From contig NYZU01000035.1 of assembly GCA_002686055.1 (NCBI GenBank), positions 1-45,986 on the forward strand: a DNA stretch of 45,986 bases. The letters run 5' to 3'. Made by a program: the position numbers and the translations under genes. The DNA is from Oceanospirillaceae bacterium. Lineage in GTDB: Bacteria; Pseudomonadota; Gammaproteobacteria; Pseudomonadales; Balneatricaceae. The notes below the pieces were generated by a model. That model was not told the DNA's origin and made no database searches. It saw only the letters and a program-made list of their open reading frames with translations. This document shows positions 27,994 to 36,885 of this stretch, piece after piece (the first letter of the stretch is position 1; each line of letters begins with the position of its first letter).

Positions 27994-29007
27994 ATGACAG
28001 CAATTACCCCAGCACTTTGGGTGCAAGAAGAGCTTTTGGCAGGCCGATCTTTGCAACCTATCCAAGAACAGGCCACAGCCTATGCGCCAGCAAATATTGC
28101 TTTAAGTAAATATTGGGGTAAGCGTGAAAGCCAATTTAATTTACCCCTGACAGGCTCTCTTTCTGTGTCTCTAGCTGATCATGGTACGCATACCCAACTT
28201 AGCCTGATTGATGCTGCTGATCACCAAGTCTATTTAAATGGTGTTGAGCAAGCTGGAGAATCAGCTTTTGTTGTGCAGTTAAAAGCCTGGTTAAGCTTAT
28301 TCTTACCAACTGGTGTTAGTCTGCGTATTGAAACCCGTAATACCATTCCCACGGCAGCTGGTTTGGCATCGTCGGCCAGTGGTTATGGTGCTTTGGCACT
28401 GGCCTGTAATGAGCTTTGTGGCTGGCAGTTAGACTATACGTCACTCTCAGCTTTAGCGCGGCTTGGCAGTGGCAGTGCTAGTCGTTCTTTATGGCATGGC
28501 TTTGTAAAGTGGCAGGCTGGAGAGGCAGCAAATGGCCATGATAGTGTGGCCTATGTTTTACCGGAGCGCTGGCCTCAACTAAGGGTAGGTATATTAACCG
28601 TTAGTGATGCCAAAAAGGCGGTTTCCTCCAGAGAAGGCATGGGGCGCACAGTACAAACATCGGCATTATTTAAACAATGGCCAGCCCAAGCCGCACGCGA
28701 TATGCAATGTATTGAGCAGGCCATTATGGATAATGACTTTGTGGCTCTTGGGCAAACGGCTGAACATAATGCTATGAGTATGCACGCCACTATGCAGGCC
28801 GCTTGGCCACCATTGGTCTATTGGCAGCCAGAAAGTTTAGCCGTTATGCAGCAAGTATGGGAGCTACGGCAACAAGGTCTAGAAGTTTATTTCACTATGG
28901 ATGCTGGCCCTAATCTAAAGCTGTTATTTGAAGCATCCAATACGGCGACTATACTGCAGCACTTTCCTACACTGGAAGTCATCCAACCCTTTGCTGATCC
29001 AAGCTAG
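27994..29007 (+). CDS. mvaD: Diphosphomevalonate decarboxylase
   Basis: ATP-dependent decarboxylation of mevalonate diphosphate to IPP. The 337-residue protein shows APANIALSKYWGKRE near residue 30, LPLTGSLSVSL, the ATP loop TAAGLASSASGYGALA and the family stretch GSGSASRSLWHGFVKW. This completes the acetoacetyl-CoA to IPP route encoded from 22607 onward. The stop codon is followed after two bases by the polB start. Confidence 0.93.
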   Translation: MTAITPALWVQEELLAGRSLQPIQEQATAYAPANIALSKYWGKRESQFNLPLTGSLSVSLADHGTHTQLSLIDAADHQVYLNGVEQAGESAFVVQLKAWLSLFLPTGVSLRIETRNTIPTAAGLASSASGYGALALACNELCGWQLDYTSLSALARLGSGSASRSLWHGFVKWQAGEAANGHDSVAYVLPERWPQLRVGILTVSDAKKAVSSREGMGRTVQTSALFKQWPAQAARDMQCIEQAIMDNDFVALGQTAEHNAMSMHATMQAAWPPLVYWQPESLAVMQQVWELRQQGLEVYFTMDAGPNLKLLFEASNTATILQHFPTLEVIQPFADPS

Positions 29008-29009
29008 CC

Positions 29010-31397
29010 ATGCACGGCTTTCTGTTGACCCGTCACCATAGTGATCAGTCCAATGGTTTACAGTTGGATTACTGGTTGGCAACGGAGCAAGGCCCAGTAT
29101 GTTTGCAACAAAGCCAGCAGCAGCGAGTTTGCTTTTTTGATAGTGAGCAACACGATTTGGTCCAGCAAATACTGGCACAGTCTTCACCAACCAAACAGCA
29201 TTGCCAACTGAAGCACATCGAGTTGAAGTGTTTTTCTGGTCATAAGGCTATGGCCTTATATACCGACAATGATGCTGTGTGGCGGCAATTACGTCCCCAA
29301 TTAGAAGCCAAGGGGGTGGAGTTAATGGAGGCTGATCTGCGGCCCGAAGAACGCTTTCTTATGGAGCGTTTTATCACCGGTGCTATGCAGTTAGATAGGG
29401 CTCCAGAGACTAAGATAAATAACCGTTATGGTCTGCTGGTCAATGCGCGCCTAAAAACCAGTGAATTTGTTCCGCAACTGCGTTGTGTTTCTTTAGATAT
29501 AGAAACCTCTTTGGATGGTCGCCATATTCATAGTATTGCTGTCTATGCCAATGACCAACAGCAAGCGGTGCGTAAGGTTTGGTTACATTGGCCAGCAGAA
29601 GATTTGCCAAGAGATTTGCCCGACTATACAGAGGTAATGCCTAATGAGCGGCAGATGCTGCGTGAGCTCGTGCAATGGCTAGAACATTATGATCCAGATG
29701 TATTTATGGGCTGGAGCTTGGTGCAGTTTGATTTTCGTATTTTATGTCATCGAGCCAAAGAGTTAGGTGTACGGCTTCGCTTAGGGCGCGGGGGCGAAGA
29801 AATACACTGGCGCGCAGGCAATAATGGCCGCCCAGCCCGGGTATATATGCCTGGGCGTATTGCCTTAGATGGCATTGAAGTAATGCGGGCAGCGACTTGG
29901 CAGTTTGAATCCTTTGCCTTGGAAAATGTGGCTCAACAGCTACTGGGGCGGGGCAAGGAAATCACTAAACCCCATGAGCGGGGGGCAGAAATACAGCGAA
30001 TGTATGCCCAAGAACCCCATCTACTGGTGGCCTATAATTTAGAAGACTGTCGATTGGTATGGGATATTTTTGCCAAAGCTGACCTCCTAAATTTTGTCAT
30101 TGCCCGCAGTCAATTGACCGGTTTACCTATGGATCGTATTGGCGGCTCCGCCCAAGCTTTTGACCATTTATATTTACCCAGACTGCATCGTGCCGGCTGG
30201 GTAGCGCCGGCCTATGCTTCGGGTATGGCTGGAGAAAGCCCCGGTGGTTTTGTTATGGATTCACTGCCTGGGCTCTATAGCAATGTCTTGATACTCGATT
30301 TTAAAAGTCTATATCCCAGTATTATTCGTAGCTTTCTAATTGATCCATTGGGTCTGATAACTGGTGCCGAGCAGGATAACGCTGTGGCAGGTTTTAAAGG
30401 CGCCAGATTTAGCCGTGAAGACGCTATTTTGCCAACTATTATTGCCACCTTATGGCAAGCCAGAGACCAAGCCAAAGCAGCGCAAAATACACCCCTATCA
30501 ACATCTATTAAGATTGTAATGAATGCCTGCTATGGGGTGTTGGGCTCTAATCGCTGCCGCTTTTATGATCAACGTTTAGCGTCTTCTATTACCCAACGTG
30601 GTCACGCTATCCTAAAGCAAACCAAGGCCTTAATTGAGGCTCAGGGTTACCAAGTTATCTATGGTGATACTGATTCGGTATTTGTCTGGTTGGGTGATCA
30701 AGCTATGACCATGGCAAAGGCCCATCAAACGGGCAAGAACTTGGCTACTGTATTAAATAATTGGTGGCGTGAGCATTTGCAAAGGGAATATAACCTCACC
30801 AGCTATTTGGAAATCGAATTTGAGACCTTATTTAAGCGTTTTGTGATGCCCACTATTCGTGGTTTGGAAGTAGGCAGTAAAAAGCGTTATGCCGGGCAGG
30901 TGGTGCAAGCTGATGGCTCCTTAAAAACCTTATTTAAGGGCTTAGAGAATGTGCGCACAGACTGGACTCTGATGGCTCGTGAACTGCAACAGCAGCTCTA
31001 TAATAAGGTTTTTGCAGAACAAGACTATAAAGCGTTAATTACCAACACAGTAGCGGATATCCAAGCTGGCTTAGTGGATGATAAGTTGATTTATCGCAAG
31101 CGCATTCGCCGCCCCTTGGCTGAATACAGTAAAAATATTCCACCCCATGTCCAAGCCGCCAATAAAACCGAGCAATGGTTAGCTGAGCAGGGTTTGGATT
31201 CGCGTTATAACGAGGGTGGCTGGATCGAATATGTCATCACCAAACAGGGCCCCCAGTCCATTGATATGCCGCCCTTGCCTTTGGATTATGAGCACTATAT
31301 AGAACGCCAATTAATGCCCGTGGTGGATGGAATTCTTAATTTACTGGGGGATAGCTTTGCCCGCCTAACTGACCAGCAGTTAGGCTTATTTGAATAA
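29010..31397 (+). CDS. polB: DNA polymerase II (family B)
   Basis: A 795-residue family B polymerase (E. coli Pol II is 783). Proofreading exonuclease: ExoI SLDIETS with Asp163 and Glu165. Polymerase motif A is DFKSLYPS (residues 430-437), motif B KIVMNACYGVLG, motif C YGDTDS (residues 551-556), and GSKKRYAG is also kept. Pol II restarts stalled forks and bypasses lesions in the SOS response of E. coli. Here it starts two bases after mvaD with no promoter, LexA box or ribosome site of its own visible, so it is probably expressed as the last gene of the mevalonate operon. Confidence 0.97.
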   Translation: MHGFLLTRHHSDQSNGLQLDYWLATEQGPVCLQQSQQQRVCFFDSEQHDLVQQILAQSSPTKQHCQLKHIELKCFSGHKAMALYTDNDAVWRQLRPQLEAKGVELMEADLRPEERFLMERFITGAMQLDRAPETKINNRYGLLVNARLKTSEFVPQLRCVSLDIETSLDGRHIHSIAVYANDQQQAVRKVWLHWPAEDLPRDLPDYTEVMPNERQMLRELVQWLEHYDPDVFMGWSLVQFDFRILCHRAKELGVRLRLGRGGEEIHWRAGNNGRPARVYMPGRIALDGIEVMRAATWQFESFALENVAQQLLGRGKEITKPHERGAEIQRMYAQEPHLLVAYNLEDCRLVWDIFAKADLLNFVIARSQLTGLPMDRIGGSAQAFDHLYLPRLHRAGWVAPAYASGMAGESPGGFVMDSLPGLYSNVLILDFKSLYPSIIRSFLIDPLGLITGAEQDNAVAGFKGARFSREDAILPTIIATLWQARDQAKAAQNTPLSTSIKIVMNACYGVLGSNRCRFYDQRLASSITQRGHAILKQTKALIEAQGYQVIYGDTDSVFVWLGDQAMTMAKAHQTGKNLATVLNNWWREHLQREYNLTSYLEIEFETLFKRFVMPTIRGLEVGSKKRYAGQVVQADGSLKTLFKGLENVRTDWTLMARELQQQLYNKVFAEQDYKALITNTVADIQAGLVDDKLIYRKRIRRPLAEYSKNIPPHVQAANKTEQWLAEQGLDSRYNEGGWIEYVITKQGPQSIDMPPLPLDYEHYIERQLMPVVDGILNLLGDSFARLTDQQLGLFE

Positions 31398-31445
31398 TGA
31401 TCTAATATTCAATACCTAGTTGTTAAAAAACAGGTTATTAAGAAA

Positions 31446-32198
31446 TCACTTAATATTTTCCAATACCATCTGATTACGAATGTCGTAAAGTTCGTTATAG
31501 CCTCTAACAACACGCAATGTTAAGGGGGTTTGCTCAGGCACATAGGCAGCGGCATTTTTTTCTGCCAGTTGTATCTGTTCGGTGGTTAAAAAGGCAGCGT
31601 TTTCTGCTAATAACTCTCGCATTCTGGGTAAATATTTGGCTTCGTTCGTTTTTGCTATCGCTATACTTAAATATTGATGAGCTAGTGCTCTATCTTCTAC
31701 ACCCCATTGTGGATCTGAGTAAAGAGTAAAAAGATTAGTAAAAGAACGATCATGGCCTTGTTGCGCTGATTTCGTAATCCAGTAAACAGCTTCTTCATAA
31801 TTGCCTTTTGCAAACAACATATTGCCGGTGACAAATTGGGCAAGACTATAGCCAGCCTCGGCGGAACTAAGGTAATAGTTAAAGGCTTTTTCCTTATCCA
31901 CAGCAACTGCTTCAGGTGCTTGTCCGTCGTAGTAACAGCCTAACTTAAAGGCAGCGAGTTTGTCGCCACCTTGTTCAGCTTGTTGGAATAGGGCAAAGGC
32001 TTTTGTTCTATCCATTTCTGTTTCAAAGCCATTGTTATACATCATACCTAAGATGTATTGTGCGTTTGGGTTGCCCTTATCAGCAAGCTCGGCAGCTAGA
32101 TCAAATAATTTAGGTTGAAATAAGCCAAAAAAACTTAGGGCTGGACTGGCAAAGCTAATAGCGATAATCAAACTCATTATGCGGATGAAAATTCTCAT
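31446..32198 (-). CDS. Sel1-repeat protein with signal peptide
   Basis: A 250-residue exported protein. The first 22 or so residues form a signal peptide (MRIFIRIMSLIIAISFASPALS). Residues about 30-190 hold Sel1-type TPR repeats, each with the spacing of AEAGYSLAQFVTGNMLFAKGN: A..G...AQ...G.M...G. Such proteins act as scaffolds in the periplasm; no specific partner can be named. GGAG eight bases before the ATG supports the start. It is transcribed leftwards, facing polB. Confidence 0.82.
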   Translation of the reverse strand: MRIFIRIMSLIIAISFASPALSFFGLFQPKLFDLAAELADKGNPNAQYILGMMYNNGFETEMDRTKAFALFQQAEQGGDKLAAFKLGCYYDGQAPEAVAVDKEKAFNYYLSSAEAGYSLAQFVTGNMLFAKGNYEEAVYWITKSAQQGHDRSFTNLFTLYSDPQWGVEDRALAHQYLSIAIAKTNEAKYLPRMRELLAENAAFLTTEQIQLAEKNAAAYVPEQTPLTLRVVRGYNELYDIRNQMVLENIK

Positions 32199-32512
32199 CT
32201 TGAATACTCCAATTAGTAAAGTACTTTCAATTAAGTATAAATAATTATAGTATATAGGATTATATTTTGTTGAATTTATTATTTCAGCAGCTTAAATATT
32301 CTGTTGTATATTGAATAGTTCAACTATTGTTTTGGTGATTAAGTTTTTAGCTTTATTGCCTTTTTCTTGAGGTCTAATGACGGCTTGAGAAAAAAGGCTT
32401 TAATAGGTACAATTACGCCCCTAATTTATTTAGCTTATGTCACTGAATTACATAGCTATATCAACATCCCAAGTGGCCTTTGGTAGGGGTCACCACTGAG
32501 TAAGGAAAATTT
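32199..32512 (+). promoter_or_regulatory. thrS promoter and structured leader
   Basis: This 314-base gap holds the thrS control region. The promoter is TTGAGA (32385-32390), 17-base spacer, TACAAT (32408-32413). The leader of about 90 bases can form two stems: TAGCT.ATGT against ACATAGCTA (32431-32458, one bulged T) and AGTGG against CCACT (32472-32497), the second ending just before the ribosome site AAGGA (32502-32506). Further upstream are a 15-base palindrome AATAGTT-C-AACTATT (32314-32328) and an A/T-rich stem (32358-32398). E. coli thrS is repressed by its own product through two leader stems, so a like mechanism is possible. Confidence 0.5.
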
Positions 32513-34432
32513 ATGCCAGTTATTACTCTTCCTGACGCGAGTCAACGTTCTTTCTCCGCACCTGTATCGGTGCATGATATTGCCTTTGATATTGGTCCTG
32601 GTCTTGCTAAAGCCGCTCTGGCTGGCAAGGTCGATGGTGAGCTGGTAGATACCAGTCATGTTATTACCGATGATGCCCAGCTAGCTATTATTACCAGCCG
32701 TGATGAAGAGGGGCTAGAGGTGATTCGTCACTCTTGTGCCCACTTAATGGCGCAAGCGGTACAAGATGTTTTTCCGGGTGCCCAAGTGACCATTGGCCCA
32801 GTTATTGAAGACGGTTTTTATTACGACTTTGCCTATGAGCGGGCTTTTACTCCGGAAGATCTGGCCCTGATAGAAAAGCGCATGAAGGAGCTAGTAAAGC
32901 AGAACTTGCCTATTAGTCGCTCGATTATGAATCGCTCTGATGCTGTGGCATTTTTTGCAGACCTTGGTGAAGAATATAAAGTCGAGATTATCGATTCTAT
33001 TCCCGGTGACGAAGATCTATCTTTTTATAATCAAGGTGGCTTTACAGATTTATGCCGTGGCCCCCATGTTCCTTCCACAGGGCATATTAAGTCGTTTAAG
33101 TTAATGAAGGTGGCTGGTGCCTATTGGCGTGGTGATTCCAATAATGCCATGTTAACTCGTGTGTATGGCACTGCTTGGGCGGACAAAAAAGATTTAAAAG
33201 CCTATTTGCATCGTTTAGAAGAAGCAGAAAAGCGTGATCACCGTAAATTAGGTAAGCGCCTTGACCTATTCCATACCCAAGAAGAAGCACCCGGTATGGT
33301 GTTTTGGCATCCTAATGGTTGGACTATTTATCAGGTTGTAGAACGCTATATGCGTGCTATGCAACAGGCTAATGGCTATGTAGAAGTGAAGACTCCGCAA
33401 GTTGTTGACCGTTCTTTGTGGGAACGTTCCGGGCACTGGGATAAGTTTTCCGAGATGATGTTTACCACAGCGTCGGAAAATCGCGACTATGCTGTTAAAC
33501 CCATGAACTGCCCTTGTCATGTGCAGATTTTTAATCAAGGACTGCGTTCTTATCGAGATCTGCCAATTCGTATGGCAGAATTTGGTTCCTGTCACCGTAA
33601 TGAACCGTCTGGTACTTTGCACGGCATTATGCGCGTGCGCAGCTTTACTCAGGACGATGGACATATTTTCTGTTCTGCTGATCAAATGCAAGATGAAGTA
33701 GCCAAGTTTATTGATTTCTTATATACCGTCTATGCCGACTTTGGTTTTGACGAAGTGATCTTAAAGCTATCTACGCGCCCAGAAAAACGTGTCGGTTCTG
33801 ATGAAGTTTGGGATCGGGCTGAGGCGGCTCTAGCCCAAGCACTAAATGCTAAGGATTTACCCTTTGATATCTTGCCAGGCGAAGGCGCTTTCTATGGCCC
33901 TAAAATTGAATTCTCCTTAAAGGATTGCCTAGGTCGGGTTTGGCAATGTGGCACTATTCAAGTTGACTTCTCCATGCCAGGTCGCCTTGATGCTCAGTTT
34001 GTTAATGAAGCGGGTGAAAGGGAAGTGCCGGTCATGTTGCACCGAGCTACTTTGGGTTCTTTTGAGCGTTTTCTTGGCATTTTGATTGAAAACTTTGCTG
34101 GCGCTATGCCACCTTGGTTGGCACCAAAACAAGCCGTAATTTTGAATATTACCGATAAACAGGCCCCTTTCTGCCAGGAAATTGCAGAAAAACTAACAAA
34201 AATGGGCTTCCGAGTCGCTGCGGACTTGAGAAACGAAAAGGTAGGCTTTAAAATTCGCGAGCATACAATTCAGAAGATTCCTTATTTGCTGGTAGTAGGT
34301 GATAAGGAAGTGGAAACAGGCACAGTTACTGTGCGCACCCGAAGTGGTGAAGATTTGGGTAATATGAGCCTTGATGCTTATGCCCAACTACTTACCGAAG
34401 CAGTAGCAGAAAAAGGCCGTTTTCAAGGATAA
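32513..34432 (+). CDS. thrS: Threonyl-tRNA synthetase
   Basis: A 639-residue class II synthetase. The N-terminal TGS domain (residues 1-62) is followed by the editing domain with [12 protein letters not shown] and the catalytic core with [10 protein letters not shown] (zinc Cys), motif 2 around [15 protein letters not shown], and the C-terminal anticodon-binding domain. AAGGA six bases upstream supports the ATG at 32513. infC begins 44 bases after the stop, so thrS leads the thrS-infC-rpmI-rplT group. Confidence 0.98.
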   Translation: MPVITLPDASQRSFSAPVSVHDIAFDIGPGLAKAALAGKVDGELVDTSHVITDDAQLAIITSRDEEGLEVIRHSCAHLMAQAVQDVFPGAQVTIGPVIEDGFYYDFAYERAFTPEDLALIEKRMKELVKQNLPISRSIMNRSDAVAFFADLGEEYKVEIIDSIPGDEDLSFYNQGGFTDLCRGPHVPSTGHIKSFKLMKVAGAYWRGDSNNAMLTRVYGTAWADKKDLKAYLHRLEEAEKRDHRKLGKRLDLFHTQEEAPGMVFWHPNGWTIYQVVERYMRAMQQANGYVEVKTPQVVDRSLWERSGHWDKFSEMMFTTASENRDYAVKPMNCPCHVQIFNQGLRSYRDLPIRMAEFGSCHRNEPSGTLHGIMRVRSFTQDDGHIFCSADQMQDEVAKFIDFLYTVYADFGFDEVILKLSTRPEKRVGSDEVWDRAEAALAQALNAKDLPFDILPGEGAFYGPKIEFSLKDCLGRVWQCGTIQVDFSMPGRLDAQFVNEAGEREVPVMLHRATLGSFERFLGILIENFAGAMPPWLAPKQAVILNITDKQAPFCQEIAEKLTKMGFRVAADLRNEKVGFKIREHTIQKIPYLLVVGDKEVETGTVTVRTRSGEDLGNMSLDAYAQLLTEAVAEKGRFQG

Positions 34433-34476
34433 AGGCTGAGTGCCATTGCACTCTAACTAAAAGTGGAGATAGCGCA

Positions 34477-35016
34477 ATTAAACGCGAATTCAATAAGGGT
34501 CGAGCGAAACGCCCTGCAATAAATGAACATATTGAGGCGAACGAAGTTCGACTAATTGGTGCTGACGGTAGTCAAGTTGGCATCGTTACCTTAGCAGAAG
34601 CATTGCGTCATGCTGAGGAAGCAAAACTGGATCTGGTGCAAATTGCAGCTGATGCGGAGCCGGTAGTTTGTAAAATTATGGACTACGGCAAGCATGTATT
34701 TGAAGCCAAGAAGCAAAAAGCTGCTGCTAAGAAAAAGCAGAAGCAGATTCAGGTAAAAGAGATCAAGTTCCGTCCGGGAACTGATATAGGAGATTATCAG
34801 GTAAAACTACGCAACCTGATACGTTTCCTAGAAGGTGGTGACAAGGCCAAAGTGACCTTGCGTTACCGTGGTCGAGAAATGGCTCACCAGGAGCTGGGCA
34901 TGGAGTTGTTGAAACGGGTCGAAACCGATCTGGATGAATACGGCATCGTGGAACAGTATCCAAAGATGGAAGGCCGTCAATTGACCATGGTGCTAGCACC
35001 AAAAAAGAAAAAGTAA
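34477..35016 (+). CDS. infC: Translation initiation factor IF-3 (ATT start)
   Basis: A 179-residue IF-3, which binds the 30S subunit and checks the start codon. The reading frame is homologous to IF-3 well upstream of its first ATG (34603); the only fitting start is ATT at 34477, with GGAG at 34465-34468, eight bases before it. That start gives E. coli length (180) and the N-terminal sequence [17 protein letters not shown]. The C-terminal domain has [32 protein letters not shown] and ends in a Lys-rich tail. A rare ATT start is the classic basis of IF-3 autoregulation. Confidence 0.95.
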   Translation: MKREFNKGRAKRPAINEHIEANEVRLIGADGSQVGIVTLAEALRHAEEAKLDLVQIAADAEPVVCKIMDYGKHVFEAKKQKAAAKKKQKQIQVKEIKFRPGTDIGDYQVKLRNLIRFLEGGDKAKVTLRYRGREMAHQELGMELLKRVETDLDEYGIVEQYPKMEGRQLTMVLAPKKKK

Positions 35017-35073
35017 CTGTTCGCGGTTACTTTAACTGGAGACCACCAAGGGGTTTAGGTCCTGAGGTGAGCC

Positions 35074-35093
35074 TTCATTAACAAATTAATGAA
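35074..35093 (+). promoter_or_regulatory. Hairpin before rpmI
   Basis: TTCATTAA and TTAATGAA form a perfect 8-bp stem with loop CAAA, ending five bases before the rpmI ribosome site (GGAG at 35099-35102). In other bacteria L20 represses this operon by binding its leader; whether this hairpin is part of such a site is inference. Confidence 0.35.
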
Positions 35094-35110
35094 TGCGTGG
35101 AGTAAGTGAA

Positions 35111-35305
35111 ATGCCTAAGATGAAATCTTGCAGCGGTGCTGCAAAACGATTCAAGAAAACTGCTAATGGCTTTAAGCATAAGCAGTCCTTTACCAGTCAT
35201 ATACTGACTAAGAAGTCCACCAAGCGTAAGCGTCAGCTACGTGGCACTTTGCAGATTTGTGCTGCAGATAAGCCATTAGTAAAGCGCATGCTGCCGTACA
35301 TCTAA
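35111..35305 (+). CDS. rpmI: Ribosomal protein L35 (bL35)
   Basis: A 64-residue, strongly basic ribosomal protein beginning [20 protein letters not shown], as in bL35 family members. I chose the ATG at 35111, with GGAG eight bases before it, and not the ATG six codons upstream. It lies between infC and rplT in the usual order. Confidence 0.96.
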   Translation: MPKMKSCSGAAKRFKKTANGFKHKQSFTSHILTKKSTKRKRQLRGTLQICAADKPLVKRMLPYI

Positions 35306-35330
35306 CAGTCACTGGTAAGGAGAAAGAATC

Positions 35331-35687
35331 ATGCCTCGCGTAAAACGTGGTGTACAAGCACACCGTCGTCATAAGAAGATTTTAAAGCAAGCTAAAGGTT
35401 ACTACGGCGCTCGCAGCCGTGTATTCCGTGTTGCTAAACAAGCCGTTATCAAGGCCGGCCAATATGCCTACCGTGACCGTCGTCAACGTAAGCGTCAGTT
35501 CCGTGCCCTGTGGATTGCCCGTATCAACGCCGGTGCGCGTATGAATGGCCTGTCCTACAGCCGTTTGATTGCTGGTTTAAAGAAATCTTCCATTGAGATT
35601 GACCGTAAAGTGTTGGCCGATTTGGCCATTCATGACAAAGCGGTATTTAGCGCGATCGTAGAAAAAGCCAAAGCGGCACTCGCTTAA
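35331..35687 (+). CDS. rplT: Ribosomal protein L20 (bL20)
   Basis: A 118-residue basic protein, [20 protein letters not shown] at the start, matching bL20 in length and sequence. L20 is needed early in 50S assembly and in many bacteria represses the infC-rpmI-rplT mRNA. AAGGAG lies just before the ATG at 35331. A strong terminator follows. Confidence 0.98.
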   Translation: MPRVKRGVQAHRRHKKILKQAKGYYGARSRVFRVAKQAVIKAGQYAYRDRRQRKRQFRALWIARINAGARMNGLSYSRLIAGLKKSSIEIDRKVLADLAIHDKAVFSAIVEKAKAALA

Positions 35688-35731
35688 GTTTTTACCTCGA
35701 TCGGGTAGATTTCCAAACTTGGAAAGAACAA

Positions 35732-35766
35732 AACAGGGGCAGGGTGCAAACTCTACCCCTGTTTTT
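35732..35766 (+). terminator. Rho-independent terminator after rplT
   Basis: AACAGGGG (35732-35739) pairs with CCCCTGTT (35756-35763); a run of T bases follows (35762-35766). It lies before pheS, so pheST expression needs read-through or a promoter after it. I found no Phe-rich leader peptide, so a pheM-like attenuator is not supported. Confidence 0.85.
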
Positions 35767-35787
35767 ATTTAAAAAAAGACAAAATAG

Positions 35788-36834
<1,047 letters not shown>

Positions 36835-36885
36835 TTGAGCGTCACACTATATAAAAAGCACAGCAAAGAATATTAGGTAAGAAAA

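Noticed and set aside
33266-33691. 141-codon minus-strand ORF inside thrS
   Set aside because: It is entirely opposite a conserved thrS frame and has no recognisable domain.
35710-35725. TTTCCAA-AC-TTGGAAA palindrome after rplT as another XRE-cupin site
   Set aside because: The half-sites are six, not four, bases apart, and the place (after rplT, before its terminator) does not fit the gcv sites.
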